Shown: positions 25,197 through 31,660 of the stretch, in pieces
How the letters are laid out: the number at the start of each line of letters is the position of its first letter
Numbering within the stretch: the first letter of the stretch is position 1
Assembly (NCBI GenBank): GCA_945890485.1
Contig: CAMDCN010000011.1
Coordinates: 186,001 to 250,000 of the forward strand
DNA: 64,000 bases
From: Candidatus Sulfopaludibacter sp. SbA3
GTDB taxonomy: Bacteria > Acidobacteriota > Terriglobia > Bryobacterales > Bryobacteraceae
Reading direction: 5' to 3'
Program-made: the position numbers and the translations under genes
Notes under the pieces: model-generated
The model's input: the letters and a program-made list of their open reading frames with translations, nothing else
Told to the model about the DNA's origin: nothing
The model's database searches: none

Positions 25197-26470
25197 GCAA
25201 ATACCGGCTTGGGCTCGGGCGCGGGAGCGCGCTCGGGCACCAGCAGTTGCGTGGGGTCGATCCGCGTGAAGAAAAACGCGCTGATCAACAGCATACAAGC
25301 CAACGGCAGCAACGCCTTGTTGTAATCGCCACCCATCCAGCCGACCAGATAGCCGAACAGCACGGAGCTCGAAAAGCTGCCGAGCTGGCCGGCCATATTC
25401 ATGCTGCCGCTCACCGCGCCAGAGTACTTCTTGCCGATGTCCATGCACACCGCCCACGACACCGGCAGCATACAGTCCATGCAGCCGTAGCCGAGCGCCA
25501 GGCACACAACGGCCACCTGCTTGTCGGCCACTTGGGTGCAGATGATCATGAACATCCCGGCCAATGCCAAACCGGTAGCGCCGATGACGCGGCGGCCGAA
25601 CTTCAAGCCGCGAGTTTTCACTAGGCGGTCGCTCAGCCATCCGCCGAAAAGATTGCCGCACGCCCCGACGATAAACGGCAGTGTCGACCAGAGCTTCATC
25701 TCGTCTTCACTGAAGCCGCGGCCGCGCTGCAGATAGGTGTGCAGCCAACTGAGATAAAAGTACGAACCCCAGCAATAGGTGTGGTACATCAGCAGCAGAT
25801 AGCGGAAGTTCGGCGATTTCAGCACTTCGCGCCAGGGCAGCGAATGATGCGCCTCGGCCACTTTGGGAGTGCCGATGTGGAGGAGTTCCTCTTCCGTGAT
25901 GCCGGCCTTGTCGCGCGGGTTATCGCGGAAGTAGAACCACCACACGATGCACCAAACGACGCCGATTGCGCCGAAGATGTAGAACGTAGCGCGCCAACCG
26001 TAGGCGATCTGAATTGGGACTACGATGAGCGGCGATAGGGCGCCGCCGATACGGGAGGCCATCCACGTCACGCCGACCGCGCGAGCCCGTTCTTGCGCGG
26101 GGAACCAGCGGGAGACGGTGGCGGCGATATTGGGATAGGCGCCGGCCTCGCCCGCGCCGAACAGGAACCGAACGCCGAGCAGCAAACCGTAGCTGGAAAC
26201 TGCACCGGTCATGGCGGTAAAGGCCGACCACCACAACACGATACGGGTAAGAATATTGCGCGGGCCATATTTGTCGCCCCAGACCCCGGCGGGGATCTCA
26301 AACGCGGCGTAGGAGATGGTGAAGGCGCCGACCACCCAGCCCCACATTTCGGGCGTAATCAGGAGTTCATCCTGCATGCGCTTGCCAGCCACGGAGATAC
26401 AAACGCGATCCAGGTAAGTGATGATCGACAGCATGAACAGCAAGCCGAGCATCCGATAGCGATAAGGCAT
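25193..26470 (-). CDS. MFS transporter, anion:cation symporter type
   Basis: A 425-residue 12-helix major facilitator. The N-terminal helix (LGLLFMLSIITYLDRVCIS) and loop 2-3 motif (GVWGDKYGPRN) fit the anion:cation symporter family, which includes hexuronate (ExuT) and glucarate/galactonate carriers. Other helices include LLLGVRFLFGAGEAGAYPN and the paired ATFYIFGAIGVVWCIVWWF. It probably imports sugar acids with protons. Gene order (enolase-superfamily enzyme, RHH protein, transporter) suggests a small sugar-acid locus, although the transporter is on the opposite strand. Confidence 0.87.
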   Translation of the reverse strand: MPYRYRMLGLLFMLSIITYLDRVCISVAGKRMQDELLITPEMWGWVVGAFTISYAAFEIPAGVWGDKYGPRNILTRIVLWWSAFTAMTGAVSSYGLLLGVRFLFGAGEAGAYPNIAATVSRWFPAQERARAVGVTWMASRIGGALSPLIVVPIQIAYGWRATFYIFGAIGVVWCIVWWFYFRDNPRDKAGITEEELLHIGTPKVAEAHHSLPWREVLKSPNFRYLLLMYHTYCWGSYFYLSWLHTYLQRGRGFSEDEMKLWSTLPFIVGACGNLFGGWLSDRLVKTRGLKFGRRVIGATGLALAGMFMIICTQVADKQVAVVCLALGYGCMDCMLPVSWAVCMDIGKKYSGAVSGSMNMAGQLGSFSSSVLFGYLVGWMGGDYNKALLPLACMLLISAFFFTRIDPTQLLVPERAPAPEPKPVFA

Positions 26471-26484
26471 AGGTTCGCTATTCT

Positions 26485-26512
26485 TTCACAACTTCGGGCT
26501 GCCCGGTATGAT
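26485..26512 (+). promoter_or_regulatory. Promoter of the gene at 26519 (TTCACA-16-TATGAT)
   Basis: TTCACA (26485-26490), 16-nt spacer and TATGAT (26507-26512), then 6 nt (GGGAGT) to ATG. The GGGAG is only 1 nt from the ATG, too near to serve as a ribosome site. This is among the best examples of the window's leaderless layout because a plausible -35 is also present. Confidence 0.47.
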
Positions 26513-26518
26513 GGGAGT

Positions 26519-27205
26519 ATGCAAAAGTTCGTAATTGCGTTGTTGTTTTCCGGTGTCTCGCTTTTCGCGCAGCTTGGCGCTGTGCAAATTGTCCCTGTTG
26601 AAATCGCGGTGCCCTTCGGTACGGCTGCCGGGAAGTTGGTCCTACACGACGGCTATGCTGTGTTCCTCGATGACGAGAAGCCCGAGTCTTCGTTCGCCGT
26701 CGCTCGAATGGACATGACTGGATTCGCTACCGAGGCCGGCATGATGAATGCTCTCTTCAAGAAGAACTTCCGCGATCGCGCAGGAGAAAAGAATCGTCTC
26801 AGCCTGCGGGCCGTGCGGCCAGAAGACGCCGACACCTTGCAGCGTTGGTTCTCGGCGCCTCCCACGACTCCGGCTGTGTCGAACGGCACAGGTGCGGCGA
26901 AGCCTGGCGACACCCCGATCGAATTCAAACTCGAAGTGCAGCAAAAGAAGCGCTTTGGCAAGAACCAGAAGGGACGTTTGATGCTCGCTGGCACCCAGTT
27001 GATCTTTGAATCGATCGATGATCCGAGCAGCTCCCGCCGCTGGGAGTTAAAGGAGATCAAGTCGCTCGAAAACAAGAACCCGTACGAGCTCCGCGTGGAG
27101 CCGTTCACGGGCGATGACTACCGGTTCGAGTTTGTGGGCACGCCCATTGAGGCCGCCCAGTACAAGTCGCTCGTGGATAAGGTCACCGCCGCGCGCGTCA
27201 ACTAG
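26519..27205 (+). CDS. Secreted protein with PH/GRAM-like C-terminal region
   Basis: A 228-residue protein with signal peptide MQKFVIALLFSGVSLFAQ. The middle has PFGTAAGKLVLHDGYAVFLD and a proline-rich linker. The C-terminal 95 residues (KKRFGKNQKGRLMLAGTQLI, RRWELKEIKSLENKNPYELR, DDYRFEFVG) have the strand order of a PH/GRAM-like domain (bacterial pleckstrin-type). This is a pattern judgement, not a firm family call. Function unknown; probably periplasmic. It overlaps the convergent esterase by 8 nt at the 3' ends. Leaderless-type start at ATG 26519. Confidence 0.72.
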   Translation: MQKFVIALLFSGVSLFAQLGAVQIVPVEIAVPFGTAAGKLVLHDGYAVFLDDEKPESSFAVARMDMTGFATEAGMMNALFKKNFRDRAGEKNRLSLRAVRPEDADTLQRWFSAPPTTPAVSNGTGAAKPGDTPIEFKLEVQQKKRFGKNQKGRLMLAGTQLIFESIDDPSSSRRWELKEIKSLENKNPYELRVEPFTGDDYRFEFVGTPIEAAQYKSLVDKVTAARVN

Positions 27206-28346
27206 TCAGCGCTTTCTTGAGGAAAGGGATACCGCGGCCGCCATGGAAGCTATGTTCCCCGGGGAACACCTCATGGCCGACGCGGTCCCCGGCTTCGAAA
27301 GTGCTATAGATCGCTTGCAGCGCTTGGAAGCACTGCCGGCTGGCTTCCACCGGGAAGATATCGTCCTTGTCGCCGGACTCCATGAACAGCGGCCGTGGCG
27401 CAATCAGCCCCGCGACGTCGGACATCTCGGCCCACTGCAGAATCCCCGGCACGTAGTTGTCGATGCAGTGCGCCAGCGAGAGAATCGAGTCCCGGAAACT
27501 ATTCAGATAGCCGCTCACCATGGCTGCGCGAATGCGGGGTTCGACGGCGGCGGCAAACGTCGTGCAGGTGCCGCCTCCGCTGATGCCCATGCAGCCCACG
27601 CGCTTGGCATCCAACTCCGTCCGCGTCTCGATCCAGTCGATCGTCCGCATGATGTCATAAACGCGCCAGGCGATCATCGTCTCGCCGAACAGCAGCGCCG
27701 CGCCTGCCGTTGGCTGGCACGCGGAATTGCCCAGCCCGCGCTTCTTCGTCCGGGCATCGCGCCGGCAGCCAAAGGCGATGGGCTCGACGGCAATGGCAGC
27801 CATTCCCGCCTCGACCGCTTGAATCGCGAAGTCATGTTGATAGCCGGCCTTGTCGAACCGGGGCTGCCCCTTGGCATCAATGCCGACAATGTCGTCCACA
27901 CCGCGCCCGTGGCCCGGAACGCAGATCACGACCGGGACCGGCCCCTTGGCGTTCAGCGGCGTCAGCAGGTAGCCCAGCGACATCATGCCGGGACGCGTTT
28001 CTATGACGAACTTCTCCCGGCGATACGTCGGGAAGGTCTTGGTCTCGAGCGTCTGAGGAGCCAGCGGCGTCCGCGTCGACGGGAAGCCTCCGAGCAGTTC
28101 GACGATCTTCGGGCGCAGCTTCTTCTGCCAAGCCTCCGCCGCCTTGCGGTTCGTTGCCCGGAACTGCAGCTTGCGCGGCATCTCGTTGTACCGCTGCAAC
28201 GTCCAGTCCACCGGGTCAAACTTCGCCATCGGCAGCTTGGATTCCAAGCCGTCGAGCGCCCCGGTGTAAGGGGTCTCCGCCGCCTCAGCCACCGACGCCG
28301 TAAAGAGCGCCGCGGCGCCTAGTTGTCTCCGCGTGAATTTCGCCAT
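27198..28346 (-). CDS. Tat-exported alpha/beta hydrolase (acetyl-xylan-esterase-like)
   Basis: A 382-residue secreted alpha/beta hydrolase. The signal MAKFTRRQLGAAALFTASVA contains a twin-arginine motif. Catalytic elements: VPVVICVPGHGRG (oxyanion side), nucleophile elbow MGISGGGTC, an acid in FMESGDKDDIFPVE, and His in GEHSFHGGRG. Domain layout resembles the abhydrolase_7 group that includes acetyl-xylan and methyl-glucuronoyl-type esterases, so it may remove ester groups from plant polymers. TATCAT lies exactly 6 nt before the ATG. Substrate uncertain. Confidence 0.82.
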   Translation of the reverse strand: MAKFTRRQLGAAALFTASVAEAAETPYTGALDGLESKLPMAKFDPVDWTLQRYNEMPRKLQFRATNRKAAEAWQKKLRPKIVELLGGFPSTRTPLAPQTLETKTFPTYRREKFVIETRPGMMSLGYLLTPLNAKGPVPVVICVPGHGRGVDDIVGIDAKGQPRFDKAGYQHDFAIQAVEAGMAAIAVEPIAFGCRRDARTKKRGLGNSACQPTAGAALLFGETMIAWRVYDIMRTIDWIETRTELDAKRVGCMGISGGGTCTTFAAAVEPRIRAAMVSGYLNSFRDSILSLAHCIDNYVPGILQWAEMSDVAGLIAPRPLFMESGDKDDIFPVEASRQCFQALQAIYSTFEAGDRVGHEVFPGEHSFHGGRGIPFLKKALTS

Positions 28347-28352
28347 GCGGAG

Positions 28353-28358
28353 ATGATA
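28353..28358 (-). promoter_or_regulatory. -10 box TATCAT, 6 nt before the esterase ATG
   Basis: Minus strand TATCAT, then CTCCGC, then ATG, with no ribosome site. The box sits just after the stop (28362-28364) of the small upstream ORF, so the esterase can be transcribed separately from cpaF. No convincing -35 is visible. Confidence 0.4.
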
Positions 28359-28361
28359 ACG

Positions 28362-28478
28362 CTATTCGTCCTTGCCTTCCGATTTGCCTTTCAGCCAATC
28401 GACCCAAGCGGTGGGCGGCGTCACTAACAGGGTGATCAGCAAGACTCCCAAGAGAGTCAAGCCCATGATGATGTACAT
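28362..28478 (-). CDS. Small (38-residue) single-span membrane peptide downstream of cpaF
   Basis: Open frame of 38 codons starting ATG at 28478, only 2 nt after the cpaF stop. It encodes one hydrophobic helix (residues 3-20, IIMGLTLLGVLLITLLV) followed by a short polar tail rich in Lys/Glu (WLKGKSEGKDE). The topology would be a one-pass inner-membrane peptide with a charged end. TAGG just before the ATG is a weak ribosome site; coupling to cpaF termination is likely. It fills most of a 134-nt gap and has no competing ORF. I do not recognise a family. It could also be chance coding. Confidence 0.5.
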   Translation of the reverse strand: MYIIMGLTLLGVLLITLLVTPPTAWVDWLKGKSEGKDE

Positions 28479-28480
28479 AC

Positions 28481-29911
28481 CTATAGGTTAACGTCCATCA
28501 CCTCGTCAAAGATACCCTCCGGTAATTTGATGCCGTTAATGCGCAGTCGCTCGAGAATGCGTGGCTGCCGGTTGAAGCAGCGGAACCGGCCTTGCACCTT
28601 GCCCGCTTCGCTCAGCCCCACTCGCTCAAACGCGAACACATCCTGCACTTCAATCTGGTCGCCCTCCAGGCCAATCACTTCGGAAATGTTGATGATCTTA
28701 CGCGAACCATCCTGCAGGCGGGTCACCTGCACCACCATCTTGATGGCGCTCGCCAACTGCTGCTGAATCACTCTCGTCGGAATCTGCAACTCGGCCATCA
28801 GGATCATCGCTTCCAATCGCGAGAAAGCGTCCTTCGGCGTGTTGGCGTGGATGGTCGTCATCGATCCTTCGACGCCGGTATTCATTGCCTGCAGCATGTC
28901 GAGCGCCTCCGGGCCGCGGCACTCGCCAACCACGATTCGGTCAGGCCGCATGCGGAGCGCGGTGCGTACGAGAACCCGCTGGTTGATGCCGCCCTCCTTA
29001 TTGAGGTTCGTCGGCCGGGTTTCGAACTTCACCAGGTGCCGCTGCTGCAGTTGCAGTTCTGCCGTGTCTTCAATCGTGACGATTCGCTCGTCTTCCGGAA
29101 TGAAACGCGAAAGCGCGTTCAGCGTCGTGGTCTTGCCGGAACCGGTGCCGCCGGAGATCAGAATCGTGGTCTTGGCCTGCACGCACGCCGCCAGGAACTG
29201 CAGCATGGCGGGCATGATGGTCTGATAGGCCACCATCTCATCGCTCGTGATGACGTGGCGGCCGAAGCGGCGGATGGAGAGCGAAGGCCCATCGAGCGAG
29301 AGCGGCGAGATGATCGCGTTGACGCGCGATCCATCCTTCAACCGGGCGTCGACGATCGGTTGGGCTTCATCGACGCGCCGCCCGACTTGCGCCACGATCT
29401 TCTCGATGATGTGGAGCAGGTGGGCGTTGTCCTTGAACCGGACCGGCGTCCGTTGCAGCTTGCCCTGCCGCTCGATGAAGACCTTGTCGTAGCCGTTCAC
29501 CAGGATGTCGGAGATCGAAGGCTCTTTCAGCAACGGTTCCAGCGGCCCCAGGCCGAGCACCTCGTCGAGAACTTCTTCAACGATCCGATTCTGCTCCGCC
29601 GTCGTCATCGGGACGCGCTCTTCGTCGAGCAGGCGCTCCACCACGCGGCCAATCTCGCTCCGGATGCGATCTTTCGGAATCGACGACACCTGATCGAGAT
29701 TCAACACGCCGATCAGCTTTCGATGGATCTCGCTCTTGATCTCGAACATTCGGTCTGCCGAGCGCGCACTGCCGGGCATCGTCGCCACCGGGCGCTCCCG
29801 GTTCGGCGTTGGCTTTTCCATCGCGGCCTTTGTCGCGCTGGCTTTCGCCGCCATCAATGCGGCCAGACTGGGCCGCGCAGGCTTGGGCGGGAGTTGCGGA
29901 TCGGTCGACAT
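28481..29911 (-). CDS. cpaF: CpaF/TadA-type secretion ATPase
   Basis: A 476-residue type II/IV secretion (GspE-family) ATPase of the CpaF/TadA branch that powers Tad/Flp pilus assembly. The catalytic core has Walker A GGTGSGKTT near residue 255, an Asp box/Walker B region ending VGECRGPEALDMLQAMNTG, and conserved TTIHANTPKDAFSRLE. The N-terminal region has a Pro/Ala-rich stretch followed by the usual CpaF helical domain (VERLLDEERVPMT). No other tad/cpa genes (pilin, prepilin peptidase, secretin, TadB/C) lie in the window, so it is orphaned here. It is followed by a 38-residue membrane peptide. The 5' end has a TACACT box 18 nt upstream. Confidence 0.93.
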   Translation of the reverse strand: MSTDPQLPPKPARPSLAALMAAKASATKAAMEKPTPNRERPVATMPGSARSADRMFEIKSEIHRKLIGVLNLDQVSSIPKDRIRSEIGRVVERLLDEERVPMTTAEQNRIVEEVLDEVLGLGPLEPLLKEPSISDILVNGYDKVFIERQGKLQRTPVRFKDNAHLLHIIEKIVAQVGRRVDEAQPIVDARLKDGSRVNAIISPLSLDGPSLSIRRFGRHVITSDEMVAYQTIMPAMLQFLAACVQAKTTILISGGTGSGKTTTLNALSRFIPEDERIVTIEDTAELQLQQRHLVKFETRPTNLNKEGGINQRVLVRTALRMRPDRIVVGECRGPEALDMLQAMNTGVEGSMTTIHANTPKDAFSRLEAMILMAELQIPTRVIQQQLASAIKMVVQVTRLQDGSRKIINISEVIGLEGDQIEVQDVFAFERVGLSEAGKVQGRFRCFNRQPRILERLRINGIKLPEGIFDEVMDVNL

Positions 29912-29929
29912 AAGGCAGGAGTTGAAACT

Positions 29930-29939
29930 AGTGTACCCT
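29930..29939. promoter_or_regulatory. Overlapping -10-like boxes between cpaF and the monooxygenase-like gene
   Basis: Plus strand TACCCT (29934-29939) is 7 nt before the ATG at 29947. Minus strand TACACT (29935-29930) is 18 nt before the cpaF ATG. The two overlap by 2 nt in a 35-nt intergenic region, so both promoters must be compressed here. Confidence 0.3.
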
Positions 29940-29946
29940 TACCCAA

Positions 29947-30243
29947 ATGAGTCAGAAAATTGATGTCGTCGCCCACATTGAGGCGCTGCCGGGTGAAGAG
30001 GCGCTGGTGCGGGAGGTCCTCGAAAGCTACATTGCCCCCACGCGATTGGAAGACGGCTGCATTCGCTACGATCTCTTCGTCGATCAAAGCAATCCGTGCA
30101 AGTTCACGTTTATCGAGGAGTGGGCTTCCATTGAAGCGTTGCAAAAACACTCGCAATCGCCGCATCTTGCCGCAGGACGGCCCCGCGTCGCCGGAAAGCT
30201 GGCGGGGCCAAACTGGGTGCAGATTCTGGACCGCGTCGGCTAA
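29947..30243 (+). CDS. Antibiotic biosynthesis monooxygenase (ABM)-domain protein, YgiN-like
   Basis: A 98-residue dimeric alpha/beta ferredoxin-like protein of the ABM family, a cofactor-free quinol/polyketide monooxygenase fold. The pattern is IDVVAHIEALPGEEALVREV, LEDGCIRYDLFVDQ, FTFIEEWASIEALQKHSQS and an N-terminal His/Asn surface typical of the family. In other bacteria YgiN-like proteins act in quinone redox or signal turnover. It stands alone between cpaF and DUF1501, with CTAA shared with the latter. Confidence 0.85.
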   Translation: MSQKIDVVAHIEALPGEEALVREVLESYIAPTRLEDGCIRYDLFVDQSNPCKFTFIEEWASIEALQKHSQSPHLAAGRPRVAGKLAGPNWVQILDRVG

Positions 30244-31658
30244 GCCAGCATCGCCTTCACCACGTTGCCATGCACGTCGGTGAGGCGGAAATCACGGCCC
30301 ATGTGCCGGTAGGTCAGCTTGGTATGGTCGAAACCGAGGCAGTGGAGCATGGTGGCCTGCAGATCATGCACGGCCACTTTGTCCCGGGTGATGGTGAAGC
30401 CGAGTTCGTCGGTTTCGCCAATCACCTGGCCGCCCTTGATGCCGCCGCCAGCCAGCCACATGGAATAGCCGTTCGGGTGATGGTCGCGCCCGGCGTTTTC
30501 CGGGTCGGATGTATTCCGGATCTCGGAGATTGGCGTCCGGCCAAACTCGCCGCCCCAAACGACCAGCGTCTCGTCGAGCAAGCCGCGCTGCTTCAAATCC
30601 TTGAGTAGCGCCGCCACGGGCTGATCGGTGGCCTGCGTCTTCTTTTTCAGGGAGCTATTCAGGTTCGTGTGCGTGTCCCACGATGCGTCCATCATCAAAA
30701 CGAACCGGACGCCGCGTTCCACCATTCGCCGGGCCAACAGGGCGTTGGTGGCGTACTGGTTCGTGGGTTCCTTTCCGATGCCGTACATCTCCATCGTCTC
30801 CTTCGACTCCTTCGAGAAGTCGAGAAGTTCGGGTGCGGAAGTCTGCATCCGGTAGGCGAGTTCGTAGCTCTGAATGCGAGCGGCGATCTCGGGGTCGCCA
30901 ACATCGGCGAGGTGCGCTTCGTTGAGTTCCTTGATCGCGTCCAGCCCGGCCCGCTGCGTCGCGGGGCTGATGCCTTCGGGGTTCGACAGATAGAGAATCG
31001 GCTCGCCGCCGCTGCGGAACTGGGTTCCCTGATAGGTGGACGGCAGGAAGCCGCTCATAAAGTTCGAAGCGCCGCCGGAGGTGCCGACGCCGCTCGAAAG
31101 GACAACGAACCCCGGCAGGTTCTGCGACTCGCTGCCAAGGCCATAGACGCTCCAGGCGCCCATCGTCGGCCGGCCAAACTGAATGGAACCCGTAAACAGG
31201 AAAAGCTGCCCCGGATGATGGTTTACCGCTTCGGTATGCATCGACCGGACAAGACAGATGTCGTCGGCGAGGTCGTGCATGTGTGGAATATAGTCCGACA
31301 TCATCATGCCGCTCTTGCCGCAGGGCCGGAAAACGCGGGGGCTCGCGAGGGCCGCGGCCGTGGGCTTGGTGAAGGCGAGCTTCAGATCCTTGGTGTATTC
31401 GGCCGGCAGCGGTTTGCCGTGATATTTGGTCAGGGCCGGCTTGGGGTCGAAGAGATCCATCTGGCTCGGGCCGCCCTCCATGAAGAGGAAGATCACGCTC
31501 TTGGCCTTGCCGGGGAAGTGGGGTTTCTTCGGCGCCAGCGGGTTGGTCGAGGCGGCATAGCCGTCGCGGGCGAGCAGGTCACCGAGGGCCATGGAGCCAA
31601 AGCCGTAGGCCCAATTCTTCAGAAACTGACGGCGGCGGAGAGTGTTGAGGTATTCCAT
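30240..31658 (-). CDS. DUF1501 Tat-exported protein (pair 1)
   Basis: A 472-residue alkaline-phosphatase-fold-like protein of DUF1501. It has the twin-arginine start LRRRQFLKNWAYGFGSMALG, the phosphatase-like VIFLFMEGGPSQMDLFDPKP, WGGEFGRTPISEIR, and DHHPNGYSMWLAGGGIKGG near the C-terminus. DUF1501 genes nearly always accompany DUF1549/DUF1553 partners in Planctomycetes and Solibacter-type acidobacteria. Probable periplasmic enzyme; sulfatase or phosphatase-like activity is inferred from fold only. It starts 2 nt after the DUF1553 stop. Its own stop overlaps the monooxygenase-like gene by 4 nt. Confidence 0.9.
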   Translation of the reverse strand: MEYLNTLRRRQFLKNWAYGFGSMALGDLLARDGYAASTNPLAPKKPHFPGKAKSVIFLFMEGGPSQMDLFDPKPALTKYHGKPLPAEYTKDLKLAFTKPTAAALASPRVFRPCGKSGMMMSDYIPHMHDLADDICLVRSMHTEAVNHHPGQLFLFTGSIQFGRPTMGAWSVYGLGSESQNLPGFVVLSSGVGTSGGASNFMSGFLPSTYQGTQFRSGGEPILYLSNPEGISPATQRAGLDAIKELNEAHLADVGDPEIAARIQSYELAYRMQTSAPELLDFSKESKETMEMYGIGKEPTNQYATNALLARRMVERGVRFVLMMDASWDTHTNLNSSLKKKTQATDQPVAALLKDLKQRGLLDETLVVWGGEFGRTPISEIRNTSDPENAGRDHHPNGYSMWLAGGGIKGGQVIGETDELGFTITRDKVAVHDLQATMLHCLGFDHTKLTYRHMGRDFRLTDVHGNVVKAMLA

Positions 31659-31660
31659 GG

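Noticed and set aside
28592-29950. Plus-strand open frame (452 codons) opposite cpaF
   Set aside because: His/Arg/Leu-rich mirror translation; cpaF Walker motifs prove the minus frame.
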